Of a stretch of DNA of 64,000 nucleotides, positions 48,616-61,463 are shown piece after piece. Under the pieces are notes generated by a model. The model saw nothing but the letters and a program-made list of their open reading frames with translations, was not told where the DNA came from and searched no databases. The stretch lies in NCBI GenBank assembly GCA_030533445.1, contig CM060080.1, forward strand, positions 6,552,052-6,616,051. Reading direction: 5' to 3'. Positions within the stretch are counted from its first letter, which is position 1. Every line of letters starts with the position of its first letter. A program made the position numbers and the translations under genes. The DNA is from Cyprinodon diabolis (taxonomy: Eukaryota; Chordata; Actinopteri; Cyprinodontiformes; Cyprinodontidae).

Positions 48616-51600
48616 TTATTGGGGGGCCACATGCCGAAGGCATGGCCCACCTACTACTATTGCACATATTTATTCCGCGTATTATTGGGGGGCCACATGC
48701 CGAAGGCATGGCCCACCTACTACTATTGCACATATTTATTCCGCGTATTATTATTATTATTATAATTCTCCCGTATACCCAAAACTTCGGCACGTAACTA
48801 GTCCCGCACGGTTTGGCGGATCGGGCCCAAAGTTGGCACACGCGTCGGGACCAATGGGGTGATGTGTGCTTGTATAAAACTTTCTCATTAGTCCGAAGGT
48901 TTGCGAATTATTAGCGAAAACGTCGCAAAAAAATCCCATAGGAAATGAATGGGGAGAGGAAAAAAAAAGCATAAAAAACAGCACTTCACTGTGTCGGCAT
49001 ACATTCACCTAGAAAAACAGTTTGAAGCTCAGTTTGTAGATAAATCCTTCCTCTATTTAAAACTGAAGACGGTATGTTGATAACTGCTACGGTTTTTGTA
49101 TAATCAGACCTCAAGCGCCACAAAGTTTTAGCAAAATCCAGCCTGCTAGAGTGGAGCAACTGAAAAGCTAGAGTGTGAGGCAGGCGTTTTTTAAACACAA
49201 AAAAACATTTTAAACTCGCCCTCACGGCCACATATTTATAGCTAGAGTCACCATTTTTGGTCAGTTTGTAGACTGAAATCTCTGGACCCACACAATATCT
49301 TCGGAATTACGGTAGGATTAATACTTTTCCTTAAAAACCCTCCAGACCGACCTAAAGTCGATGAAAATCAGAGCCGTTTTTCATTGGTTTTGGAGCAGAA
49401 GAGGGGAGAAAAACGAATCAGACTATGTGTTTTAAACTCGTCATAAATATTTTTCTGAATGACACACATACACCAAAGTTGGCATAGTTGGAGTCGAAGG
49501 ATGACTGACGCTCACGGTGAAAAAATTTTTTGAATAACTCATACGGTTTTTGCTCAGCAGTCGTTTGTTCGGAGGACATTTTAAGCAGCTGAAAGCTGGG
49601 GGAGAGTGTCCTGCTGCAGCTAGCTCAATTAGAAGATCAGGTGTGACAAAACGTTTTTTCTTTTTCTTTCTCTTCCCATTCAGGTTGTAGATGACCTACA
49701 GCCATGAAAGTTACTCCAATTGAAGACAAGATATAGCTGTCGCTTAGATAAAAATAATTTTTCAGATACCTTTTACGGTTTTTACTCAGCAGTCGTTTGT
49801 TCGGAGGGGTGCTTTAGCAGCTAAAAGGTGAGTGAGAGTGAGGTCCTGCAGTTCAAACAAAGGGAGGAGCAGGTGGGCCAACCATTTTGTTTGTGCTTCG
49901 TTTTGGGTTGTGAAAGACCTACAGACATGAAGGTTACCCCAGTCTGAGACAAAGGATAGATGTTGCTTTCACTGAAAGAATTTTTCAGATACCTTTTACG
50001 GTTTTTGCTCAGCAGTCGTTTGTTCGGAGGGTAAGCACCTGGAAGCTAGCTGACAGTTAGCTTCTGCAGCAGCCTGCTAGAGTGCAGCTGCTGAAATCTT
50101 AGTGTGAGGCGGCCATTTTTTTAAGATCAAACATCTTATTCTCGCCCTCACGGCCACATATTTGGAGCTACAGTCACCATTTTTGGTCAGTTTGTAGACT
50201 GAAACCTCTGGACTCACACAATGTCTTCGGAATTACGGTAGGATTAATACTTTTCCTTAAAAACCCTCCAGACCAACCTAAAGTCGATGAGAGTTTCAGC
50301 CTTTCTCTATTCTTTTTGAGCTGAAGATGGGAGAGAAACGAATCAGACTATGTGTTTTCAACTCGTCATAAATATTTTTCTGAATGACACACATACACCA
50401 AAGTTGGTATAGTTGGAGTCGAAGGATTGCTGATGCTCATGGTGAAAATGTTTTTTGAATAACTCATACGGTTTTTGATCAGTAGTCGTTTGTTCGGTGC
50501 CGTTCTTCCCATACAAAAAAGCCTGGGAAGAAGAAACCAATAGTGAGTGCAGCTGTTGTCTGTGTCAGTGAGAGGCTCGTTAAGCGTTGTCAAGGTTACC
50601 AAGCTTCAAACAGATTTTACCTCTGCTGTTTTAAACAGCACATATTAATCTAATGGAGGGTGAAAGGACTGATTTAACATTGGGAAATGGATACTATATG
50701 ACTGCTGTCCATGACACTTCCCTTGCCACTCAGCACTGATAGACTTTCAAAATAAGACTCCAGGGACCCTACAAAATAAAAGCCTCTATATTTTTTACAT
50801 ATATTTATTGCCCTATATGGCTCAACATTATGACCCAAACTCAACCCCGTTTTAGAGAATAGACTCTAGGAGACTGTTTAAAACACACCCTATAGCAAAT
50901 TTCAAAATAAAAGCCTCCCATTTCCGCTTCATCTACTGCCCTAATAACATGGAAAAAGAGTGATTTAACGATTGGAAAGTAATCAACTATCATTGACGGG
51001 TCTGAACATTTTCTATAAACACAACTCTGTTGGACTTTCAAAATAAGACTCCAGGGACCCTACAAAATAAAAGCCTCTAGATTATACTAATGCATTCATT
51101 GATGCAAATGGCTCAACATTATGACTCAAACTCTTCCAGGTTGTTTTTATTAGACTCTAGTGACCTTTTCAAAACACACCCCAGAGCAAATTTCACAATA
51201 AAAGTCTCCCATTTACTCTGTAATACAGCAACTATTCACCTAATAACATGGAAAACCAGTGATTTAACATTTGGAAATGGATTCTATATCACTGCTGGGC
51301 GTGACCCATCTTTTGATGCACATTCATGATAGACTTTCAAAATAAGACTACAAGGACTCTACAGAATAAAAGCCTCTTCCTTATACACACTCATACATTC
51401 TGGCATATTGCTCATTGCCATTGGTGATTTCATCACTGCAATGGCTCTTAGAAGGCGGGCGGAGCCCGCCAATGGTAATAGGCGGGCGGAGCCCGCCAAA
51501 GGTGATTACATCACTGCAATGGCTCTTAGCAGGCGGGCGGAGCCCGCCATTGGTGATTTCATCACTGCAATGGCTCTTAGAAGGCGGGCAGAGCCCGCCA

Positions 51601-51925
51601 TTGGTGATTTTTTTCTTCACTGAGATGGCTCCTAGCAGGCGGGCGAAGCCCGCCAACTGGGCTTTACCCACTGTGTTTCAATATGGACAACCCATATTAC
51701 CCTTGTGCATCATACGCTGTGCACGTCTATTTCCCAGATTTCAGCACAAGTGGCACACAGCTCTCTTTGCCCATGAACTTGCCCTCTTTCCTTCCCTCAG
51801 CAGCCCTCAAAGGCGTAAGCAGTTGGTCTGGGGAGCCCCGACGTCACTTGCCAGGGCCGTATTGGCCCGGTTCCCCAGACGGGCAGTAGGTGGCCCCCCT
51901 CAAAATTTCTTTAGAAATTTTCTAG
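48616..51925 (+). repeat. array unit 10 (3,310 bp)
   Basis: Two 66-bp modules (48621-48752) and five hairpins. It is the partner of unit 7. Confidence 0.88.
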
Positions 51926-54900
51926 TATTATTATAATTCTCCCGTATACCCAAAACTTCGGCGCGTAACTAGTCCCGCACGGTTTGGCGGATCGGGCCCA
52001 AAGTTGGCACACGCGTCGGGACCAATGGGGTGATGTGTGCTTGTATAAAACTTTCTCATTAGTCCGAAGGTTTGCGAATTATTAGCGAAAACGTCGCAAA
52101 AAAATCCCATAGGAAATGAATGGGGAGAGGAAAAAAAAAGCATAAAAAACAGCACTTCACTGTGTCGCCATACATTCACCTAGAAAAACAGTTTGAAGCT
52201 CAGTTTGTAGATAAATCCTTCGTCTATTTAAAACTGAAGACGGTATGTTGATAACTGCTACGGTTTTTGTATAATCAGACCTCAAGCGCCACAAAGTTTT
52301 AGCAAAATCCAGCCTGCTAGAGTGGAGCAACTGAAAAGCTAGAGTGTGAGGCAGGCGTTTTTTAAACACAAAAAAACATTTTAAACTCGCCCTCACGGCC
52401 ACATATTTATAGCTACAGTCACCATTTTTGGTCAGTTTGTAGACTGAAATCTCTGGACCCACACAATATCTTCGGAATTACGGTAGGATTAATACTTTTC
52501 CTTAAAAACCCTCCAGACCGACCTAAAGTCGATGAAAATCAGAGCCGTTTTTCATTGGTTTTGGAGCAGAAGAGGGGAGAAAAACGAATCAGACTATGTG
52601 TTTTAAACTCGTCATAAATATTTTTCTGAATGACACACATACACCAAAGTTGGCATAGTTGGAGTCGAAGGATGACTGACGCTCACGGTGAAAAAATTTT
52701 TTGAATAACTCATACGGTTTTTGCTCAGCAGTCGTTTGTTCGGAGGACATTTTAAGCACCTGAAAGCTGAGTGACAGTGACCTGCTGCAGCTAGCTCAAT
52801 TAGAGGCTTAGGTGTGATGAAACGTTTTTTCTTTTTCTTTCTCTTCCCATTCAGTTTGTAGATGACCTACAGCCATGAAAGTTACTCCAATTGAAGACAA
52901 GATATAGCTGTCGCTTAGATAAAAAGAATTTTTCAGATACCTTTTACGGTTTTTACTCAGCAGTCGTTTGTTCGGAGGGGTGCTTTAGCAGCTAAAAGGT
53001 GAGTGAGAGTGAGGTCCTGCAGTTCAAACAAAGGGAGGAGCAGGTGGGCCAACCATTTTGTTTGTGCTTCGTTTTGGGTTGTGAAAGACCTACAGACATG
53101 AAGGTTACCCCAGTCTGAGACAAAGGATAGATGTTGCTTTCACTGAAAGAATTTTTCAGATATCTTTTACGGTTTTTGCTCAGCAGTCGTTTGTTCGGAG
53201 GGTAAGCACCTGGAAGCTAGCTGACAGTTAGCTTCTGCAGCAGCCTGCTAGAGTGCAGCTGCTGAAATCTTAGTGTGAGGCGGCCATTTTTTTAAGATCA
53301 AACATCTTATTCTTGCCCTCACGGCCACATATTTGGAGCTACAGTCACCATTTTTGGTCAGTTTGTAGACTGAAACCTCTGGACTCACACAATGTCTTCG
53401 GAATTACGGTAGGATTAATACTTTTCCTTAAAAACCCTCCAGACCAACCTAAAGTCGATGAGAGTTTCAGCCTTTCTCTATTCTTTTTGAGCTGAAGATG
53501 GGAGAGAAACGAATCAGACTATGTGTTTTCAACTCGTCATAAATATTTTTCTGAATGACACACATACACCAAAGTTGGTATAGTTGGAGTCGAAGGATTG
53601 CTGATGCTCATGGTGAAAATGTTTTTTGAATAACTCATACGGTTTTTGATCAGTAGTCGTTTGTTCGGTGCCGTTCTTCCCATACAAAAAAGCCTGGGAA
53701 GAAGAAACCAATAGTGAGTGCAGCTGTTGTCTGTGTCAGTGAGAGGCTCGTTAAGCGTTGTCAAGGTTACCAAGCTTCAAACAGATTTTACCTCTGCTGT
53801 TTTAAACAGCACATATTAATCTAATGGAGGGTGAAAGGACTGATTTAACATTGGGAAATGGATACTATATGACTGCTGTCCATGACACTTCCCTTGCCAC
53901 TCAGCACTGATAGACTTTCAAAATAAGACTCCAGGGACCCTACAAAATAAAAGCCTCTATATTTTTTACATATATTTATTGCCCTATATGGCTCAACATT
54001 ATGACCCAAACTCAACCCCGTTTTAGAGAATAGACTCTAGGAGACTGTTTAAAACACACCCTATAGCAAATTTCAAAATAAAAGCCTCCCATTTCCGCTT
54101 CATCTACTGCCCTAATAACATGGAAAAAGAGTGATTTAACGATTGGAAAGTAATCAACTATCATTGACGGGTCTGAACATTTTCTATAAACACAACTCTG
54201 TTGGACTTTCAAAATAAGACTCCAGGGACCCTACAAAATAAAAGCCTCTAGATTATAGTAATGCATTAATTGATGCAAATGGCTCAACATTATGACTCAA
54301 ACTCTTCCAGGTTGTTTTTATTAGACTCTAGTGACCTTTTCAAAACACACCCCAGAGCAAATTTCACAATAAAAGTCTCCCATTTACTCTGTAATACAGC
54401 AACTATTCACCTAATAACATGGAAAACCAGTGATTTAACATTTGGAAATGGATTCTATATCACTGCTGGGCGTGACCCATCTTTTGATGCACATTCATGA
54501 TAGACTTTCAAAATAAGACTACAAGGACTCTACAGAATAAAAGCCTCTTCCTTATACACACTCATACATTCTGGCATATTGCTCATTGCCATTGGTGATT
54601 TCATCACTGCAATGGCTCTTAGAAGGCGGGCGGAGCCCGCCAATGGTAACAGGTGGGCGGAGCCCGCCAAAGGTGATTACATCACTGCAATGGCTCTTAG
54701 CAGGCGGGCGGAGCCCGCCATTGGTGATTTCATCACTGCAATGGCTCTTAGAAGGTGGGCAGAGCCCGCCATTGGTGATTTTTTTCTTCACTGAGATGGC
54801 TCCTAGCAGGCGGGCAAAGCCCGCCAACTGGGCTTTACCCACTGTGTTTCAATATGGACAACCCATATTACCCTTGTGCATCATACGCTGTGCACGTCTA

Positions 54901-55096
54901 TTTCCCAGATTTCAGCACAAGTGGCACACAGCTCTCTTTGCCCATGAACTTGCCCTCTTTCCTTCCCTCAGCAGCCCTCAAAGGCGTAAGCAGTTGGTCT
55001 GGGGAGCCCCGACGTCACTTGCCAGGGCCGTATTGGCCCGGTTCCCCAGACGGGCAGTAGGTGGCCCCCCTCAAAATTTCTTTAGAAATTTTCTAG
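51926..55096 (+). repeat. array unit 11 (3,171 bp)
   Basis: No 66-bp module and five hairpins. It is the partner of unit 8, with equal length and shared private variants. Confidence 0.88.
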
Positions 55097-58000
55097 TTAT
55101 TATTATAATTCTCCCGTATACCCAAAACTTCGGCGCGTAACTAGTCCCGCACGGTTTGGCGGATCGGGCCCAAAGTTGGCACACGCGTCGGGACCAATGG
55201 GGTGATGTGTGCTTGTATAAAACTTTCTCATTAGTCCGAAGGTTTGCGAATTATTAGCGAAAACGTCGCAAAAAAATCCCATAGGAAATGAATGGGGAGA
55301 GGAAAAAAAAAGCATAAAAAACAGCACTTCACTGTGTCGGCATACATTCACCTAGAAAAACAGTTTGAAGCTCAGTTTGTAGATAAATCCTTCGTCTATT
55401 TAAAACTGAAGACGGTATGTTGATAACTGCTACGGTTTTTGTATAATCAGACCTCAAGCGCCACAAAGTTTTAGCAAAATCCAGCCTGCTAGAGTGGAGC
55501 AACTGAAAAGCTAGAGTGTGAGGCAGGCGTTTTTTAAACACAAAAAAACATTTTAAACTCGCCCTCACGGCCACATATTTATAGCTAGAGTCACCATTTT
55601 TGGTCAGTTTGTAGACTGAAATCTCTGGACCCACACAATATCTTCGGAATTACGGTAGGATTAATACTTTTCCTTAAAAACCCTCCAGACCGACCTAAAG
55701 TCGATGAAAATCAGAGCCGTTTTTCATTGGTTTTGGAGCAGAAGAGGGGAGAAAAACGAATCCGACTATGTGTTTTAAACTCGTCATAAATATTTTTCTG
55801 AATGACACACATACACCAAAGTTGGCATAGTTGGAGTCGAAGGATGACTGACGCTCACGGTGAAAAAATTTTTTGAATAACTCATACGGTTTTTGCTCAG
55901 CAGTCGTTTGTTCGGAGGACATTTTAAGCACCTGAAAGCTGAGTGACAGTGACCTGCTGCAGCTAGCTCAATTAGAAGCTTAGGTGTGATGAAACGTTTT
56001 TTCTTTTTCTTTCTCTTCCCATTCAGTTTGTAGATGACCTACAGCCATGAAAGTTACTCCAATTGAAGACAAGATATAGCTGTCGCTTAGATAAAAAGAA
56101 TTTTTCAGATACCTTTTACGGTTTTTACTCAGCAGTCGTTTGTTCGGAGGGGTGCTTTAGCAGCTAAAAGGTGAGTGAGAGTGAGGTCCTGCAGTTCAAA
56201 CAAAGGGAGGAGCAGGTGGGCCAACCATTTTGTTTGTGCTTCGTTTTGGGTTGTGAAAGACCTACAGACATGAAGGTTACCCCAGTCTGAGACAAAGGAT
56301 AGATGTTGCTTTCACTGAAAGAATTTTTCAGATATCTTTTACGGTTTTTGCTCAGCAGTCGTTTGTTCGGAGGGTAAGCACCTGGAAGCTAGCTGACAGT
56401 TAGCTTCTGCAGCAGCCTGCTAGAGTGCAGCTGCTGAAATCTTAGTGTGAGGCGGCCATTTTTTAAGATCAAACATCTTATTCTCGCCCTCACGGCCACA
56501 TATTTGGAGCTACAGTCACCATTTTTGGTCAGTTTGTAGACTGAAACCTCTGGACTCACACAATGTCTTCGGAATTACGGTAGGATTAATACTTTGCCTT
56601 AAAAACCCTCCAGACCAACCTAAAGTGGATGAGAGTTTCAGCCTTTCTCCATTCTTTTTGAGCTGAAGATGGGAGAAAAACGAATCAGACTATGTGTTTT
56701 CAACTCGTCATAAATATTTTTCTGAATGACACACATACACCAAAGTTGGTATAGTTGGAGTCGAAGGATTGCTGATGCTCATGGTGAAAATGTTTTTTGA
56801 ATAACTCATACGGTTTTTGATCAGTAGTCGTTTGTTCGGTGCCGTTCTTCCCATACAAAAAAGCCTGGGAAGAAGAAACCAATAGTGAGTGCAGCTGTTG
56901 TCTGTGTCAGTGAGAGGCTCGTTAAGCGTTGTCAAGGTTACCAAGCTTCAAACAGATTTTACCTCTGCTGTTTTAAACAGCACATATTAATCTAATGGAG
57001 GGTGAAAGCACTGATTTAACATTGGGAAATGGATACTATATGACTGCCGTCCATGACACTTCCCTTGCCACTCAGCACTGATAGACTTTCAAAATAAGAC
57101 TCCAGGGACCCTTCAAAATAAAAGCCTCTATATTTTTTACATATATTTATTGCCCTATATGGCTCAACATTATGACCCAAACTCAACCCCATTTTAGAGA
57201 ATAGACTCTAGGAGACTGTTTAAAACACACCCTATGGCAAATTTCAAAATAAAAGCCTCCCATTTCCGCTTCATCTACTGCCCTAATAAAATGGAAAAAG
57301 AGTGATTTAACGATTGGAAAGTCATCAACTATCATTGATGGGTCTGAACATTTTCTCTAAACACAACTCTGTTGGACTTTCAAAATAAGACTCCAGGGAC
57401 CCTACAAAATAAAAGCCTCTAGATTATACTAATGCATTAATTGATGCAAATGGCTCAACATTATGACCCAAACTCTTCCAGGTTGTTTTTATTAGACTCT
57501 AGTGACCTTTTCAAAACACACCCCAGAGCAAATTTCACAATAAAAGTCCCCCATTTACTCTGTAATACAGGAACTATTCACCTAATAACATGGAAAACCA
57601 GTGATTTAACATTTGGAAATGGATTCTATATCACTGCTGGGCATGACCCATCTATAGATGCACTTCCATGATAGACTTTCAAAATAAGACTACAGGGACT
57701 CTACAAAATAAAAGCCTCTTCCTTATACACACTCATACATTCTGGCATATTGCTTATAGCCATTTGTAATTTCATCACTGCAATGGCTCTTAGAAGGCGG
57801 GCGGAGCCCGCCATTGGTGATTTCATCACTGCAATGGCTGTTAGGAGGCGGGCGGAGCCCGCCAATGGTGATTTTTTTCATCACTGCAATGGCTCCTAGC
57901 AGGCGGGCGGAGCCCGCCATTGGTGATTTCATCACTGCAATGGCTCTTAGCAGGCGGGCAATGCCCGCCATTGGGGATTTTTTTCATCGCTGCAAGGGCT

Positions 58001-58295
58001 CCTAGCAGGCGGGCGGAGCCCACCAACTGAGCTTTACCCACTGCGGTTCAATATGGACAACCCATATTACCCTTGTGCATCATACGCTGTGCACGTCTAT
58101 TACCCAGATTTCAGCACAGGTGGCACACAGCTCTCTTTGCCCATGACCTAGCCCTCTTTCCTTCCCTCAGCAGCCCTCAAAGGCATAAGCAGTTGGTCTG
58201 GGGAGCCCCGACATCACTTGCCAGGGCCGTATTGGCCCGGTTCCCCAGACGGGCAGTAGGTGGCCCCCCTCAAAATTTCTTTAGAAATTTTCTAG
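55097..58295 (+). repeat. array unit 12 (3,199 bp)
   Basis: No 66-bp module and five hairpins. It belongs to the unit-2 type (GAATCCGACT, GAAAGCACTG) while its neighbours are of the unit 5-11 type (GAATCAGACT). Confidence 0.88.
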
Positions 58296-61200
58296 TTATT
58301 ATAATTCTCCCGTATACCCAAAACTTCGGCACGTAACTAGTCCCGCACGGTTTGGCGGATCGGGCCCAAAGTTGGCACACGCGTCGGGACCAATGGGGTG
58401 ATGTGTGCTTGTATAAAACTTTCTCATTAGTCCGAAGGTTTGCGAATTATTAGCGAAAACGTCGCAAAAAAATCCCATAGGAAATGAATGGGGAGAGGAA
58501 AAAAAAAGCATAAAAAACAGCACTTCACTGTGTCGGCATACATTCACCTAGAAAAACAGTTTGAAGCTCAGTTTGTAGATAAATCCTTCGTCTATTTAAA
58601 ACTGAAGACGGTATGTTGATAACTGCTACGGTTTTTGTATAATCAGACCTCAAGCGCCACAAAGTTTTAGCAAAATCCAGCCTGCTAGAGTGGAGCAACT
58701 GAAAAGCTAGAGTGTGAGGCAGGCGTTTTTTAAACACAAAAAAACATTTTAAACTCGCCCTCACGGCCACATATTTATAGCTAGAGTCACCATTTTTGGT
58801 CAGTTTGTAGACTGAAATCTCTGGACCCACACAATATCTTCGGAATTACGGTAGGATTAATACTTTTCCTTAAAAACCCTCCAGACCGACCTAAAGTCGA
58901 TGAAAATCAGAGCCGTTTTTCATTGGTTTTGGAGCAGAAGAGGGGAGAAAAACGAATCAGACTATGTGTTTTAAAGTCGTCATAAATATTTTTCTGAATG
59001 ACACACATACACCAAAGTTGGCATAGTTGGAGTCGAAGGAAGACTGACGCTCACGGTGAAAAATTTTTTTGAATAACTCATACGGTTTTTGCTCAGCAGT
59101 CGTTTGTTCGGAGGACATTTTAAGCACCTGAAAGCTGAGTGACAGTGACCTGCTGCAGCTAGCTCAATTAGAAGCTTAGGTGTGATGAAACGTTTTTTCT
59201 TTTTCTTTCTCTTCCCATTCAGGTTGTAGATGACCTACAGCCATGAAAGTTACTCCAATTGAAGACAAGATATAGCTGTCGCTTAGATAAAAAGAATTTT
59301 TCAGATACCTTTTACGGTTTTTACTCAGCAGTCGTTTGTTCGGAGGGGTGCTTTAGCAGCTAAAAGGTCAGTGAGAGTGAGGTCCTGCAGTTCAAACAAA
59401 GGGAGGAGCAGGTGGGCCAACCATTTTGTTTGTGCTTCGTTTTGGGTTGTGAAAGACCTACAGACATGAAGGTTACCCCAGTCTGAGACAAAGGATAGAT
59501 GTTGCTTTCACTTAAAGAATTTTTCAGATACCTTTTACGGTTTTTGCTCAGCAGTCGTTTGTTCGGAGGGTAAGCACCTGGAAGCTAGCTGACAGTTAGC
59601 TTCTGCAGCAGCCTGCTAGAGTGCAGCTGCTGAAATCTTAGTGTGAGGCGGCCATTTTTTTAAGATCAAACATCTTATTCTCGCCCTCACGGCCACATAT
59701 TTGGAGCTACAGTCACCATTTTTGGTCAGTTTGTAGACTGAAACCTCTGGACTCACACAATGTCTTCGGAATTACGGTAGGATTAATACTTTTCCTTAAA
59801 AACCCTCCAGACCAACCTAAAGTCGATGAGAGTTTCAGCCTTTCTCTATTCTTTTTGAGCTGAAGATGGGAGAGAAACGAATCAGACTATGTGTTTTCAA
59901 CTCGTCATAAATATTTTTCTGAATGACACACATACACCAAAGTTGGTATAGTTGGAGTCGAAGGATTGCTGATGCTCATGGTGAAAATGTTTTTTGAATA
60001 ACTCATACGGTTTTTGATCAGTAGTCGTTTGTTCGGTGCCGTTCTTCCCATACAAAAAAGCCTGGGAAGAAGAAACCAATAGTGAGTGCAGCTGTTGTCT
60101 GTGTCAGTGAGAGGCTCCTTAAGCGTTGTCAAGGTTACCAAGCTTCAAACAGATTTTACCTCTGCTGTTTTAAACAGCACATATTAATCTAATGGAGGGT
60201 GAAAGGACTGATTTAACATTGGGAAATGGATACTATATGACTGCTGTCCATGACACTTCCCTTGCCACTCAGCACTGATAGACTTTCAAAATAAGACTCC
60301 AGGGACCCTACAAAATAAAAGCCTCTATATTTTTTACATATATTTATTGCCCTATATGGCTCAACATTATGACCCAAACTCAACCCCGTTTTAAAGAATA
60401 GACTCTAGGAGACTGTTTAAAACACACCCTATAGCAAATTTCAAAATAAAAGCCTCCCATTTCCGCTTCATCTACTGCCCTAATAACATGGAAAAAGAGT
60501 GATTTAACGATTGGAAAGTAATCAACTATCATTGACGGGTCTGAACATTTTCTATAAACACAACTCTGTTGGACTTTCAAAATAAGACTCCAGGGACCCT
60601 ACAAAATAAAAGCCTCTAGATTATACTAATGCATTAATTGATGCAAATGGCTCAACATTATGACCCAAACTCTTCCAGGTTGTTTTTATTAGACTCTAGT
60701 GACCTTTTCAAAACACACCCAGAGCAAATTTCACAATAAAAGTTTCCCATTTACTCTGTAATACAGCAACTATTCACCTAATAACATGGAAAACCAGTGA
60801 TTTAACATTTGGAAATGGATTCTATATCACTGCTGGGCGTGACCCATCTTTTGATGCACATTCATGATAGACTTTCAAAATAAGACTACAAGGACTCTAC
60901 AGAATAAAAGCCTCTTCCTTATACACACTCATACATTCTGGCATATTGCTCATTGCCATTGGTGATTTCATCACTGCAATGGCTCTTAGAAGGCGGGCGG
61001 AGCCCGCCAATGGTAACAGGCGGGCGGAGCCCGCCGAAGGTGATTACATCACTGCAATGGCTCTTAGCAGGCGGGCGGAGCCCGCCATTGGTGATTTCAT
61101 CACTGCAATGGCTCTTAGAAGGCGGGCAGGGCCCGCCATTGGTGATTTTTTTCTTCACTGAGATGGCTCCCAGCAGGCGGGCGAAGCCCGCCAACTGGGC

Positions 61201-61463
61201 TTTACCCACTGTGTTTCAATATGGACAACCCATATTACCCTTGTGCATCATACGCTGTGCACGTCTATTTCCCAGATGTCAGCACAAGTGGCACACAGCT
61301 CTCTTTGCCCATGAACTTGCCCTCTTTCCTTCCCTCAGCAGCCCTCAAAGGCGTAAGCAGTTGGTCTGGGGAGCCCCGACGTCACTTGCCAGGGCCGTAT
61401 TGGCCCGGTTCCCAAGACGGGCAGTAGGTGGCCCCCCTCAAAATTTCTTTAGAAATTTTCTAG
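58296..61463 (+). repeat. array unit 13, last (3,168 bp)
   Basis: No 66-bp module and five hairpins. It is collinear with unit 9 apart from one missing TTA and one missing C, with a few private changes near the end (CCCAAGACGGG, GCAGGGCCC). It ends the array with an intact 3' terminus. Confidence 0.88.

Larger units (their letters stand above)
19742..61463 (+). repeat. 41.7-kb tandem array of 13 Helentron-like units
   Basis: There are thirteen head-to-tail units of 3.14-3.37 kb with no foreign sequence between them. Each ends in the hairpin AAAATTTC/GAAATTTT plus CTAG. Unit ends fall at 23108, 26307, 29513, 32684, 35890, 39031, 42272, 45443, 48615, 51925, 55096, 58295 and 61463. Part order in every unit: optional 66-bp modules, (TTA)n, CpG-dense head, ~925-bp-lag duplication, ~295-bp sub-repeats, 51-bp hairpin modules, 3' tail. 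The left flank is T (19741) and the right flank T (61464). No replication-initiator, helicase or transposase frame was found. The frames present are kept open because the 51-bp and 66-bp modules are multiples of three and the units are nearly identical. The Helentron-like assignment is inference from architecture. Confidence 0.9.

Noticed and set aside
19742..61463. Ribosomal DNA, histone or other tandem gene cluster
   Set aside because: No rRNA, tRNA, snRNA or histone sequence could be recognised in any unit, and the unit ends look like a mobile element.
19742..61463. Simple centromeric satellite
   Set aside because: The unit is long, modular and bounded by element-like termini. Nothing in the window points to a centromere, although long satellite function cannot be excluded.
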